A DNA stretch of 64,000 nt from Synchiropus splendidus (lineage: Eukaryota; Chordata; Actinopteri; Syngnathiformes; Callionymidae): NCBI RefSeq assembly GCF_027744825.2, contig NC_071342.1:11055501-11119500 (forward strand), in the 5' to 3' direction. Below, piece by piece: positions 1 through 13,193 of the stretch. How positions within the stretch are numbered: the stretch's first letter is position 1; each line of letters begins with the position of its first letter. Below the pieces are notes generated by a model. It saw only the letters and a program-made list of their open reading frames with translations, searched no databases and was not told the DNA's origin. Made by a program: the position numbers and the translations under genes.

Positions 1-2098
1 GAAGAATGTAGCAGGCTAGTTAGAGATTTGTAGCAAGTTACAGACATGACAGAGTCCATATCCAGTCGCTCACCAAGGGGTCTAAAAAATAATGCAAAAT
101 TCTTCAATTCCTGCATTTAAAACCACAGATGAAGAAAAAGAAGACAAAATAGTGACTGCTTGTCAACTAGTTCTTTGTCAAATCGAGGCAACAATGCTGA
201 CAGGGGAGAAGTGAAACCACAAAGAGCGTCAAACACGCTTTTGTTTCGATAAGTGGCTGTGGCCAGTCAGTGGTAAGAAATGTAACCAGGAGTGGCATTT
301 CACCAAGGTTCCCCCAAGACTTTGAAGTGGGAAACAAGGTCAAGGTCAAGAAGCAACTCTAGTAAGAAGCGAATGAAGGTGCTAATGACTACATTCCAAA
401 ACAACCCAGGCATCACTGAGGCACAGGTGCCAAACACAATGAGGCACGGGGCCAAACATGGCATATTTAAAGCTTGTGAGGGACACACAAAAAGGCCGGA
501 TTTGGCCCCAAGCCTGAGTTTTAATTCGGCACGTTGCATAGTAATGTGACAGTAGCTCGCCACCTATTTTGGGTCCCTGGCTCTTAATGTCAGTCACAAT
601 ATAAGTTTGAATCCAGAGACTCTACAATGCACAACAGCCTGCAGTTGAGGTCCCTAAATGAGAATCAAAGTATGTTCACAAGATTGAAGTTTTTTTTTTA
701 TTTTTTATTTTTATTTTGGCATTGCATAATCTCTTTTCTTCACTGGAGGAGTTGCACACACCTGGAATGACGAGCAGCATCCCTTCAGGTGGGTTCAAGG
801 GTTTGCTATTAGTAGACCGACAGAGCTGCCTTTGAAAGCACCGTATGGTTTGAAACACAATATATCAACCTTTGCGTTTGGTCACGTGGGCTTTGCTTCG
901 TAAAAGTGGGAAACAGCCTTCATTTTCATGAGCCTACGAAGCCCTATATTTAGGTTTTTGTCATGTAAAAGCCACTCAGCCATGATATAGAGATTTTTGG
1001 CTCGTACTCATGTACACATTTTGCACACTTACAGCCATTTTGCACACCCACATCCATGCACCATCCCTTTCCTCGCTTCAGCTAGTAAAGCCATCCTGGC
1101 ATAAGACCCTGCTGCGCCCTAATCTATGTTAATTAAATGCAGGAAGAGAGAGTGTGTGTGTGCGATGTAAGTGACAGCTTGCAGGACGGGATCGTGAATG
1201 TGGGTTTTTTGGGAACATGACTTGTATTTGTGAGGGTGTTTTAAAAAAAAAATCCTTGCTAATTACATAAGGATGATCTGCCAGCGTGGGGGGTGGGGGA
1301 GGTGGTGAGGGAGGTGGGGTGAGCGGCGTGAACGTGTTTGTGGCTGTTGATTCATACGAAGAGCCATTTGGCATCGCTTCTGTGGAGGCTGCGCAACGTG
1401 TCACACAAAGTAATGAGCAGAGAATTGGGAGAAAATTGGGTTCATTCAAAGCCTTGTTAGAAGACAGTTTCAGCGTGTGAGGCTTTGTAACTTAGCAGCG
1501 ATTAAGGCAACTATGATGGCCAATTTGGAGGTCTTGTCTCCCTCAGCCAGAATGATGTATGTTGTCAGCGGTTGTGCGCTTGATTAAAACACCAGAGGAG
1601 GAGGAAGACTGAGGATGTCAATGTATAGTCTGGGGATCACAGATAACTGTTTCACGGTACTGAAAAGGAAACCGATGGCATCGACTGGCCAGATAAGAAA
1701 AGTCTCTATCAATGTTACCAAGGACGTCATTCGAGAGAAAAGGGAGAAAGAAAGAAAGAGTGGGTAAAAAAGGACTCTGGCACAACAATGTGTTTCCACC
1801 GATTCCAACCATATCACGGAAACACAGAATGGAATGCAGCCCACCAAAAAGCAATAGTCAAAGAACGAAGCAGATGCAAAAGTTTTGACTTGTACTGAAT
1901 TTGCTGGCAATAAAACGCTAGTTCTTAATCATGAGAGGTCAATCTGTCACCAATCTGCAGCGGTCCATCTCTTCATATGTCCGAGTGGAACTCGCGACTT
2001 GAGTGGACTTCAGTCATGATCAGGTTTTGTTTTGGATTTTTCCATTGAAACATGCCTAAAACCACCATCATCATGTGCACTTCAGAGATGTGTTATTA

Positions 2099-2631
2099 CC
2101 ATAATATCTGAAGTATAAGCCGCTACTTTTTTCTCGCGGTCTGAACCCTGCGGCTTATACAATGGTGCGCCTAATACATGGGCTTTTACAGGCTGAAATC
2201 ATATGAAATTGGAGGTGATGAAAACGATAAAATCAGAGGCTTTTTATTGACCCTGAAAGTGCTCAAAATGCGTTGGTTTCGCCTGTGTGTCCGCAGCTCC
2301 AGGAACAGAGCCGATCTACTGGAGGTCTGGAATCGAGAAGTAGCTGCTGAGACCGGCTGTGGTGACAGAACTAAAAGGTGTGAGTGAGTTCATGGTTCAA
2401 GTTCAGAACATTGCCCAGTTAGTTTCAGGAATCAGTCGCGATGCCGGAGCCGATTTTCAAGACAAGTTTTGAAAAGCATCTTTAACCCATGTACACCACA
2501 GACCTTTCTATGGTACAGACAGCACCACTACACCCGCGGCTTATAGACCAGTGCGGCTTATGTATGAACAAGATCCATTTTCCTTCTTAAAATTAGTGGG
2601 TGCTGCTAATATTCCGGTGCGGAAATTACGG
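2099..2631 (+). mobile_element. Non-autonomous DNA transposon (MITE), copy 1
   Basis: The element starts CCATAATATCTGAAGTATAA and ends GTGCGGAAATTACGG, which are imperfect terminal inverted repeats of the form CCGTAATTTCCG. It is flanked on both sides by TA (2097-2098 and 2632-2633), consistent with a TA target duplication. Internal landmarks are GCCGCTACTTTTTTC, CGGTCTGAACCCT, GCGGCTTATAGACCAGTGC and CTTATGTATG; these recur in the copy at 33906. No transposase is encoded. The TA duplication suggests a Tc1/mariner-type source but the superfamily is not proven. Confidence 0.8.
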
Positions 2632-2635
2632 TAGT

Positions 2636-2712
2636 TTGCATTTCAATACATTTGATCACTTGAGATTTTATCTTAAAAAAGCAACCATTTTTCTGAAGAC
2701 TCTCACTTAAGC
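2636..2712 (+). repeat. Unnamed dispersed repeat, copy 1
   Basis: ATACATTTGATCACTTGAGA, then ACCATTTTTCTGAAG and CTCTCACTTAAGC recur in the same order and orientation at 24722-24808. It begins a few bases after the right end of the MITE at 2099. No family is known to me. Confidence 0.55.
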
Positions 2713-4435
2713 CGTGAAGTCCATGAGCTGGGAGAACCACCCATTGTTGGTTCAGTTGGTTGGTTGGTTTGTCCCTCAAATAAATCATCAAAAAACCTCT
2801 CGCGTGTCACCAAAGTAAATCTTTGACCACAGGGTCGCTAACACAACTTTGAAACATTGTGACATCCTGAGGGCCGAATGATGAAGGGCTGTGTTGTGGC
2901 CCCTGGTGTCAGCCAAGATTTTTTAGATAACTCCACAGTCACTGAACTAGAATTCCTGCTTAGTTAAAGCAAATCCTCTGGAAGTGTTACTTAGAATACT
3001 CACATGATATATTGTCAACAGTGCCTCCCTACACAGCAACACAGAGGGCTCGACAAGAATCAGTCTGTAACATTACATTCAAAAGTCAATAATACATGAT
3101 TTTAGAGAAAGAATTGTTCTTTTTCTTTGTGTTGCACTTAATAAAAAAGGATTCACCTATTTTTTTCCTTCAGTACAGTGACAAGATAACAGTTCCTGCA
3201 GTTCCATCTCCTCCAGAGACTTGGTTCTGAACGAGCGCTGGCGAACTGCATGATTAAAAGGCAGATGATCCAAACCGAAGCCCACTGAGATCCAATCAGA
3301 TCTCAAGTTTGCTTGCATTTCTTGACAGTTTGTCTCAAAGGAATGCGTAGAACACAGCGGAGAGAGGCAAAGCCCCGGGCGAGGGTGGGACTGCATCCAA
3401 GTGGAATTTAACCAAGAAATAAGCTTTGAAAGAATTATAGACAGACTAATTAGTTTTCAGCAAACCCAATGCAAATTGGAGGGACCATCTGTTTTGACTC
3501 AAAAAAAAGGAAACCCAACCAAACATCTTTTAATTGGATTTTTTTAATCAAATGTCCGAAATGTTTTTTTTTGACTGTGTCACTCATTAGTTCTGGGAGA
3601 ATGACTAAAGTCAGTTTTATAAATAGGAGATGCCTCATTGATTTTTCTGTCCACTTTGTGGAAGCAGAAAAGACTCAATCCTTCATTTCATTCCGATGTC
3701 AGGCAGGGTGCTATAGCAACTGCACCCAGGACTGTGCTCCTTCAGCATTGTGGCCGTGGAGAAAAAAACCCCAAAAACTACTGCTGGTTTCTTAAAAGTC
3801 TCCTCAAACTGGCATCTTAATGAGCGTTTATTTATTCATCTCATACTGTTCATGTTGAAGAACTACAAGAGAGCTCCCTGCGATCTTCTCCGCAGAATCC
3901 TGAATCAAATATTTAATGTTTGTAGAAGCACCAGCGCTAAGACTAATTTAATGATCTAGTTAGATGTCTGGACTGAAGACACTGTCCTGCTTTCACCTTT
4001 AAATCCCTCGAATACCATTCCTCTGACTTTCTCAGAAGACTTTTTTTGCCCTACATTTTTTAAGCAGGTTTAAAAAAAAATATCTCCCAGGAGTGACAGT
4101 GACATTCCAGGCGAGGTGGACCTTCATTTTTAACTTACTGGTTTTCCTTTTCCCTTGAAACTGTGTTACAAATATGTTGATGGATGCTTCGCGCTCATAT
4201 TGCTGTATGAACTACTTCTTTGTAATTGTCTTTTCCATCACTGATACAAGCAAACTGTGCAGCTTTTACTAGGTACAGGTGGACTGAAAACATACTGCCT
4301 TGTTTATTTTCATCTGGACTACAAAACCTTGATATCAGAAATTGTAGTCATATTTTTCAAATGAGCTTGGCTGAACTCAACAGTCCAAGGTGTCATGTCA
4401 TGTAATGTTATATAATCTCAAGGATCGTAGACCAG

Positions 4436-4500
4436 GATCAAGGGAGGTGCAGAAGAGAGTGCTGGCAAGGTGGAACAGGTGGAGAATGTCTGATCCAAAA
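4436..4500 (+). mobile_element. RTE-like LINE scrap
   Basis: The phrase GAGGTGCAGAAGAGAGTGCT followed by GGCAAGGTGGAACAGGTGGA is typical of the 3' coding region of fish RTE-like LINEs. Only about 65 bases are recognisable. Confidence 0.3.
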
Positions 4501-7500
4501 CGTTGAAGGTATGGGACCATTCTACAAAGGACACATCAAAGAGCTTTCACACCACATTTTGAGAAATTCAAATTGAAATGTAAAGTGTCAAAACAGTGTT
4601 TGACACTACACAAGTCTTAACAACATTTTACAAACATTTTTTTTTCATTTGTATTTATCTATATTCCGTATTTGCAACACTACAACTGTCAATGTTGTAT
4701 GTTGACTAGATGACTCATTCAAGTACCAAAATAATCATTTTCTGCAACTACTGACAGAGAACTCCTTCATGTTTGTTTGAGATGTGAATGTTCGATTTAC
4801 ATTATGCGTTTGTGAGGCTGCTGCACCACGGCTAAATGATGGCCCAAAAAACAAATTAACAAAGACAGGCAGTGATCTGACTTTTGAAATACATGTAAGC
4901 TGACTAGTCCAACAACACAACCTGGAAAATCCGTTGAAACCAGTGGAAGGTAGCGCTCCTCCGCTGTCTTGACTATAGTATGATGACGGTGATGCAGTTG
5001 ACCCATTGCTCGGGTGCGCTGATTCTGGACCTCCTTGGTTAAACTGGTTGATCAGTCAGTGAGATAGCCGTCTACGGAGTCCAGTCTGAGACGTCTCCTC
5101 GCTACATGTCAGCTCCGTGTTCTGACTCGATTGACAGTTGAACCGGAAGGACCGAAGAGAGTTGAATTAAATCCTCATTGATGCACTAAATCTGGAAAAC
5201 CAAACCTTGACTTCTCTGGGCAACAGAGAAACAGACACAATATCTTATTTACGTTTGTAACCTTCTGTGTTGCTCACATGTTCCAGCCTCTCTCCCATCC
5301 AAGTGAGCAAAACCGTCCACAGACACAGGCATATCTATCCAGACCTAAATATAAACCTGCTGGTCGCGGTCTGCCCCAAAATCCCGTCTCCTGGGGTAGC
5401 AGGTCAGTGGTGTCTCTCGACGCCAGAACAATCATCAATTACACACCGTTTTCTCCGCTCGGGTTCCTCACACTCTCCCGGGTGCCCCCTCCCTCACACA
5501 CCCCAGTTCCAGACGCTTATTTCACTGTTCCACAGTCTCCAACGTCCCTCCTGAGAGAGCAGACAATGTGCCGGCTCTGTCTAGAGGGGTTTCTGCCCCG
5601 GTTCTGATTTATGTAGCGGCGCAACTGAGTCAGCTTGGTCGCGTCCCCAGGCAGACGCCGACTCCCACTTCCACCTCCGTAATCTGTGTCTGGCACCTCA
5701 GAGCGGGAATAATGACATTATCCCGGGCATCAATAAAAGCGTCACTTAGTTCTGAAATGATAGTTTGATCACGGGAGTGTGGATGTTGCTTCATATGCTA
5801 ATGTGTAGTAAAGGTCAGTACCATCAATAGGAGACTTGTGTTCTGTCACAATCATTTGTCTGGGGAAAAGTACGTGTGCACGCACTCCACCTGTGGGAAA
5901 CTAATGAGGTTGATGAATGAGGCTGAGGGAATCTTGGAGAAAATATTTACACAGACAAGGCAGCAAACACAAACAGAGGAAAATTCTTTGATATGCACAT
6001 GAAATGAAGACGTTCTCCTCGGTTCCTGCCCCAACTAAAGCGCACATGATCACATGCTCCCAGTCAGAAGACACGCTGCACTAATGAGCTACAATTCTCT
6101 GACCACAAACAAATAAACTACGAGCAGATCCGGTTGAAATCTCACGTGGAGGGAACAAATAGTCTGGATCGTGGATCAGCGACTCCAAGTTCAGAGTCGC
6201 AATAGGGTGTGAAATATCGTGCTGCCTGCTGGAGACATATCTAAGTAGCAGTAGTGAGTAATGAGGGCGCTGTATCTCACGGTGAAGAAGGAGCTGAGGA
6301 GCTACCATCAAAACTTCACATCTGCCCAGAAGCTTTAGGGAAGTGACTGAGAGATTTGGGTGATGCATCCTCAGTGTCCCCTTTAAACAGAGTCAGAGGC
6401 CTTCTTCTTTTGTAGAGACCACCATTTTGCTCAAGATGTGAGATGTGAACCCAAAGGACCAGGCTCTGGCCAAGTAACTTGAGTCACCCGAAGACCTATC
6501 ACCTATCTTCTGTTGGGCCAAGATTCTTTGGTAAAATGTTTGGTGGTGAACTTGACTAGACAAAACTTGTAGAATACAATCATATCTAATATATTATATA
6601 TTTAATAGTGATCACACGGCCCTCCAGTCTTAACTCTAATAACCCAAATCCAATTTATACTGCAGTTGGATGCAGGGCCAAGGCCTGTTTCCATTGGTCC
6701 TCCAATGATGACATCACTTATATTCATTGATGTTGGACTAAGAAAAGAACTTGGAACAGACAACAGCACACAATGCAAACAGAAGAAACAATATGTGTTG
6801 TCTCTATAAAGTTGTCTAATCACTACTTGAAAAGGAAAAAAAAAAAGACGTTCCCCCACTCATACTGCCCCCAGCTGGACAGAGTGGGTAAAAAATGGGA
6901 GGCAGCCGTGTGAAGTGGCATAACAACGGGTGACACAGACTTTACCCCTTTGAATTTGGGGCCGTCGTGTCCCACTGGGAGGACGCCCTTCAGGAGCGAG
7001 ACTTTCCCTCAGTTGACCCGGGTGCACCGCAGGATTCCCCTCAGAAGCTTTCAGAAAGCCCTCCAGACCTCTATGCTTCAACTACTGCCCACGCAACTTG
7101 ACCTCGGATAAGTGGAATTAAACTGGATGCATATACCATATCATATTCATACACCAGCCTGTAACATGCGGGGAGTCTGTTTGTGGGTACTGGACTCGAT
7201 GTCTAGCACCGAGATAAATCTTGGCTCAGACTCTCCACTCTCTGTCGTGGTTCAGCTGTCACCTCAAGTTCAAATCCTCTTCTGAGATTACAACCAGAGC
7301 ACATGAGACTTCACACCTGAAGTCGTGAAGAAACCCAATCAGAGGTGAGAATCCCTGCAGCGAGGAATGTGTCCCTGGAGAGAATCTGGGCTGGTTACCA
7401 GAGACGCTCAGCTCTGACGGACAGAGTGGCCAAAGCCACGGGAGCTCACTTGCTCCACAAACAGATTTGGACCTAAATATCTCCTAAAACATCAGCCATG

Positions 7501-8151
7501 GCCGTGGACAAGGTGTGGATGCGGGAGATGACACCACTTCACGCCTGGAAGGCAGTGGAGGCGGCCACTTGACGGATGCTTTTAATATGATCATTGAGAC
7601 GATTGTTGGTGTCGTGGCACCTGGAGCACGCACTGAACAACGCGGCATGAATGTGTGCGCGGCCATCTGAAGTGTGCGTCAAACTGCCTTTCATCAGAAA
7701 CTGTGATTTCACCTGCGCTAATATCACAGTTACTTTGAGTGAAGCTTTCAGGAGCTATCGCTTTGTACTGCTATTTGTGTGTCACTCTCCTTAAGTGAAC
7801 TATATACAGACCTCTGATTACACACAAGACGCCCACAGACATCCAGTGACATTTCTAAACATGTCAATGTGCACAAACAACACGGGCTGGTCGCACACGT
7901 CTCCAGACAAAGTGACCTGGAAAGGTTAGCAGGCGGATGATGAACACTCACCACGACCGGGTAACCAAGTCAATTACACAGAAACACATGCTTGCTCCTT
8001 ATGATGGATGAGCCAAATTACACCTTATTAACTGAGACAGAAAAAGCTACCTTTTCCCCAGAGAAGTTTTAAAAGAGCAGCAGCAGCAGATATTATTCTG
8101 ACTCTACACCAGCTGGAGGGACTTGGGGGAAATTCAATTCATATGTATGTA

Positions 8152-8152
<1 letters not shown>

Positions 8153-8194
<42 letters not shown>
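8153..8194. repeat. (TA)n microsatellite
   Basis: Uninterrupted TA dinucleotides, about 21 units. Confidence 0.97.
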
Positions 8195-8195
<1 letters not shown>

Positions 8196-8942
8196 CACCA
8201 CTAATACCGACAACACTGTCCACATTACATGGAGATACATTAGCACCGTCGCACTTGACTGTCCTTAAGGTCTCTCTTAGGTACTCTTGCATGTCACTTG
8301 GTATATATAGCACCTTGTGGCCATGATCTCAACTCGTGCTGTCAGATTTCTGGGACCATTACAGCCCAACCGTTCCAGGAACTGGCATTCAAACCGTGGC
8401 ATTCAAACAGTAAATTTGAGTTGGGGATGTTTAACCTTTAAGCGGTAGCGCGTCTCCAATATTTTGAAAACCGAGAGACACTTTTGAAGAATAATTCTAG
8501 AAAAAAAATACAATGTTGCCTGAGCTTCCACTGTCAGTGGGATGAAGTGACGATTGCCCAGTCATATATATTTTGGAATGATAGTGGTCTTAAATTATAT
8601 TAAAATTACTGTTATCGATCATGTTATGTATTCTGTTGCTGCAGGAACAGTCCGACTCTGATGGACAATCTGTGAACTTTCAGCCCCAGTTCACATGCTT
8701 GCCTGATAAATTCGCTCCTCAATACATTTCCATTACGTTGGTGTTCCCGACACTGAAATATGGTGTGAGAATAGTAAATGGCAATGGAGACAAATGAAAC
8801 TGAATAGGTCATGGTCCACAGCGAAAAATGACCTAAAATATGTGCTGGCACTCCTGATGTAACAAACTTTTCCTTGCTTAAAGCGTGTCCCTGAGCGTCA
8901 GTGTGTCCATTCACTCGCTGTTCAAGGTGCCAAGAAACTGAC

Positions 8943-9200
8943 CTGTGCTCTCTGTGGCATCTAGACTGCCCGCGAGCTGCTCCACCAGTCGTGCTCTGGC
9001 TGCGTTCCTGCGGTGTTTCTTCCCCTCGTAGTGCTGCTGTGCCATCAGCGGATTATTGAACCAGGCTCCACACAGGCAGCAGTATTTCCCAGCTTCTTTC
9101 CCTCCGTTTCCACTCACCACAGCTGCTGGCCAGGGCAATGCCGGGGGTGTAGGGGGGCACGCTGTGGGATCTGAGAGGACCAGAGTAGGGGGGGAGGAAT
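8943..9200 (-). CDS. zmat4: zmat4 coding exon 4 (proline-rich linker and zinc finger 3)
   Basis: This 258-base exon encodes residues 128-213 plus one base of codon 214. It starts with a linker rich in proline (DSSPPTLVLSDPTACPPTPP, then ALPWPAAVV) that is longer and different from the corresponding human segment. Finger 3 follows with C168, C171, H184 and H190; its core KYCCLCGAWFNNPLMAQQHY is almost identical to human ZMAT4 and is followed by a basic KKHRRNAARAR stretch. The acceptor is CCCCCTTCAG at 9210-9201. The donor is ACAG|GTCAGT at 8943/8942, phase 1, in the position where the human protein continues into the fourth finger. The frame is open from the acceptor, so the TTG-started frame beginning inside the exon at 9138 is not a real start. 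The fourth-finger exon is not in this window. Confidence 0.92.
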
Positions 9201-12200
9201 CTGAAGGGGGGAGATAAAGCAGAATATAAGATCAATAAATGAAACATGATTGATATTCACATTAAAATCGCAGGGGGATTTGCTGCAGATGAACGATAGT
9301 CACCATACAGTCAGGCATTAAGACTCCATTTCTTGGAACTGGCTTATTAAAAGTGAATGCAGCCGTTGTCGTGACTCGTGAATGTCCTCCATATTGTCGG
9401 ACTTGAATTATGTGGATGGAAAATAATGAGTCTTGTGGTGCACAGCAGGTGCATTTACCTTAATTCATATTGCCAAAAGAAGGAAGAACAGTGAAAAACG
9501 ACAGTGAATAAGAAGCGTTTCACAAGATGTGGCGCAGGAGTGAAGTGAAGAGCGCTGATCCACACAGTCCAGATCTCTGCGCTTCCAAACTTAAAAGAGC
9601 AATCGTGTGACCTCTTCTTCAGAACACAGATTGGGGACAGCCTTCAGAGACCATTCTCCAGCTCAAAACCGAACCTCCCTGCCTCATCTCACGCTTCCTT
9701 CCCTCTGTCTGCTCATCTTCTATCTTGGCCAAAGAAATGAGAGGGATAATAGAAAATGGCAGACATCCAGTTGACCTGATACTTGTGACATGGCACTGGT
9801 TACCATGGCGACCGTAAATAGCCAACCGGCACCGACATGTCCACAGGATGCAGCTCACGCAGCAGCGAGGACTGTGAGGATGCATATGGCCAGTCTGTGT
9901 ATCTAGGTGGCTCTTTCAGCGGCAGATTGTGAGTGTGCGTATGTGTAAGGTACAGCAATGTGCCAAAGACATCATGACTGTTTTATGTGAACGCTGAGCG
10001 GAGGTGTTGGGACGGTGGCACCGAGTGCACTAGAGCCTGTTTGATGCCAGATGGCGTGTCCAAATGTGCCGATGGAACGATAACAAGGGATGCAGAAGAA
10101 GAAATCATTTAACAGTGTGCTTTGAAACTGTGCAACAAATTCCATACATGCTTTTTTGATATATGTTTATTTTAATGAATAAAGTGAATCTATTAAATTC
10201 CCAAATTCTGGATGACAAAAGCAAAAAGTCACCCCTCTGTGAGTGTGACTTTGTGTGTGGCTTGACTAAAGATGATACTTCCCCACACCTGGGTGAGATC
10301 ACTGGCTTGTTGGCAAACCTCACTTTCCTGCCGTTAATCCCAAATAGAAGCCACAAAGATGAATATTTTTTTGATCCGTCCTCTTGTTTTCTTCCTCCTG
10401 ACTCTGATCTCTGCACACTCGAGCAGAAGTAAGTGATTTTTCACAGCGTGAGGATATGTGAGAGCGTGTGGGAAGGTGGGGGATGTGATGCCTGATGTGA
10501 CGTGCGAAGTTGAAATATACACAGGTACAGTCTCAACCACACAGGGACTCGCGCCGTGTCAGTTCACCGTGGTCACAGCGTGTGCCACTTGAGTCCCCTG
10601 CGCACGGGTTAGCGGCTGTGCACGCCATGGGGTGCTCTCAAAGACAGTGTGTGTGCGTCCGTGTGTCTCCGTGCCACCCAAGTGTGCATATAGCCTGTCA
10701 GCTCGGCTGTGCGTCTATGTTGGAGCGCTCATCTCACAGCGATGGTGAAGGCTACTTTTGATTTTAATCTCTCCTGAAATCCTCTTTTTCTTCTCTTTCT
10801 CTCCCAGGTCACTCGCCACATCTCCTCTTCGCTCACTTGCTTCTCTTCCTCCAGGTCCCACTGTCACCAAACTGTTGAGAAGTCCTCCGCAGCGCAGAAG
10901 TGACATTTCTTCAAAGTGGGGCAAAGTTTAAACGAGCCACTCGAGGGCATGATTATAGCATTTTAGAAATGTTTAAAGCTTTTGGAGTTTTCAATTTTTA
11001 ACCCGATTGGATCAGTAGGACACGCACGCTGAATAGTCATGAGGCGGAGGGAAAAGGCATCTTTCTGCTTCAATACAATCTTCTTTCTTCACGTTTCTCA
11101 AGCTTCAAATATTCACAAACCTTTATTTTAATTTCAAGCTCGCTGGTTCTTATTGTCACAGAGGATGACTTGAACTGGTGCTTTAGGCCAGTAAAGTCAG
11201 ATATTAACCTCCTTTACTGTGAGTGACAAATGTAGCGATGAAAAAGCAATAAAGCAGTTTAAGGATGACTCATTTTTTGAAAGTCCAAGTCAAGTCAACC
11301 TTTTAACAGACGTCATGTTTCGCATGAAATGCATGGATGTTGCAACGATCATTTCCTGCTTGTTTTTATCATAATAGTGAAAATGTTGCTGAATATTTTG
11401 TGCTAATATTTACAGTAAGTGGCACAGCTGTCGCTGAATGAGGTGAATGTTCTGGAGTCTGACGTTATTGCTGTGATGTGACAACTCTCTGGGAGAGAGA
11501 CAAGACAGTAGCATCATGATAGGCAGATTTTATTTTTTTTAGATGTTTTAATGAGCCAAAGAAAACTGAAACAAAAGGATTTGATGGCACTTTCTACCAC
11601 ATGCGTAACATTTAGATCCATGATGTTTTTCATCGGGTTGTTTGCGAGGTATTTGTCCGTTCTTCTCCTTGGTCTGAGGAACAAAGCGTCGTGATTGGCT
11701 GTTACGTATTGTTCACTGCTGTCATTTGCAGAAAATCGTGGCACACAGAAAATATTTTTATTCATTTACCAGGGAAAACAATACCCCGTACATGTCAACC
11801 AATCACGACGTGCGGTACATCAAACCCGGAAGTGGCAGAACTGACTCGGTAGAGGGCAAAACCCAAATGGCAAATGAATAAAAATATCTTAGAAGGTGGA
11901 TATAAATATCACGCATGTGGTACCAAGTACCATGAAATCCTTCATTTCAATTTTCTCTGACTCATTCAAATATTCGAAAAAAAAAAACAAAACAAATATC
12001 ATATGTGGCGAACGTGACGTGGCGGCAGGTAGGACAGATTCAATAAGCGGACAGATTTGGTACCGACACCGGATTCCGATACCAAGTTGGCTGGTGCTAA
12101 AGCTGCACTCTGTTTGGTGACTAGCTTGGATCTTGGATGTCTGATAAACTTGACGCGGTCGATGCTACTCTCGCTGACATTGCCATTGGCCACTCTGTTA

Positions 12201-13193
12201 TTTGCCTCTATAGTTGCCGTCACCAAGCGAAGGGCACTTCAGCAGCCGGGAGCACAGCCTCTGTTGGTTATTGTCGGGTGGCCGGCCGCTGACCACGAGC
12301 TGGGCATTCATGTGCTACGAATTACGTCGGGGGAACTGTGTCGTTTTGAGCCCTTGAGTCCTGGTCAAGTCTCAAGGCAATGATAGGTGAATTGTAGGTG
12401 CGACTCGAGTCCAAGTCACAGACTGGAGTACCTGTCTCTGCTCCTGGTATGAAAGCAGTGGTGATGCTGACTTTAAAATCATTCTTCTTCGAGATTCCTC
12501 TCTTTATTTTAATGCAGTAAAATAGGTCAAAACAATCCCAATGTTTCCCCCAGCGCATCACAGTTCTGTCACTTCACCACCATATGCAACAGTGCACTTA
12601 AGGACAAACTGGCTTCATCCATAATGCATTAAGAAATTCAAATTAGCTCACAAAACAGAGCAATTGAAAGAGGTCCTGTCATCACACCTTCTGAAAACTG
12701 AAGCCAGTGATTTTAGTGTGAGTTATATTCCTCAACCTCAGCGAGAAATGCATCCCATGACTTCATAAATCTGCGACTGAATACGGATTCTCTTCCCTGT
12801 CCTCAATAAAAGGTGTCTCCAAATTGAAACACTTTTTACCCTTCAAAGTTTTGAGGCAAAAAAACCACCCACATTTCTCCTCCCGCCTTTCAGTCCTGGT
12901 TTTGTGCAATCCATCAATATGTCAAAATTCTCAGCATCATTCTACCCAGGCACCTCGAGGTAACTAATGTAACTTCTGTACTGAGAGTCGAAACATCAGG
13001 TCCAGAGGAGTCTCGTGAACTAAAACACTTTCAATGTCTCCTACGGTTAAGCAGCCAGAGTGAGCAATGGCTAACTGATGTTGGAGGTTTAGACTGGAGC
13101 TCCCTTCACACATGGCTTTAAAGTGTGTTGTCTGATCTCAAATGCAACACACTAACAAGCGCCTTGAGTGACCACGATGATCGCATCTGATAC
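9201..13193 (-). other. zmat4 intron 3 (between coding exons 3 and 4)
   Basis: This is a 4.0-kb intron bounded by GTATCA at 13193 and CTTCAG at 9201. It contains the inverted open-frame fragments at 11514-12000, described separately. The stretch at 12000-12400 carries an unassigned 108-codon plus-strand frame that I could not relate to any family. Nothing else was recognised. Confidence 0.85.
11514..12000. repeat. Inverted pair of related open-frame fragments
   Basis: Two divergent, head-to-head copies of one sequence are present. The minus-strand frame (11765-11514) reads QYVTANHDALFLRPRRRTD and later IMDLNVTHVVESAIKSF. The plus-strand copy (about 11775-12000) reads PYMSTNHDVRYIKPGSGRTD, then a break by stop codons, then MDINITHVVPSTMKSF. 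DNA arms pair at 11545-11621 with 11896-11976 and at 11687-11718 with 11770-11812. I do not recognise the protein; a decayed transposon-like ORF is the likeliest source. Confidence 0.6.

Larger units (their letters stand above)
1..8942 (-). other. Intron following zmat4 coding exon 4 (partial)
   Basis: This stretch follows the phase-1 donor at 8942. I searched the minus strand for the expected fourth-finger exon (a YRCTIC...NSIEQYHAHL type motif) and did not find it. The region holds a 533-bp MITE, a short dispersed repeat, an RTE-like scrap near 4440, a TA microsatellite and a G-rich run at 1287-1319. Open frames here, including two overlapping ones at 5267-5607, have no recognisable protein similarity. 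Confidence 0.75.

Noticed and set aside
1129..1480. Proline-rich and glycine-rich frames on opposite strands
   Set aside because: Both are translations of the G-rich run at 1287-1319.
5267..5607. Two overlapping plus-strand frames of 95 and 109 codons
   Set aside because: Long because of low stop-codon density in C-rich DNA; no recognisable domain, and two frames open at once argues against selection.
9138..9247. Possible start of a separate small zinc-finger gene at the TTG near 9138, or the overlapping frame to 9247
   Set aside because: The frame stays open up to a strong acceptor at 9201 and joins in phase with the exon at 13194, so this is an internal zmat4 exon.
13118..13193. C-terminal extension of the finger-2 frame
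   Set aside because: It reads through the donor at 13193 into intron; the spliced phase-1 join to 9200 gives the conserved protein.
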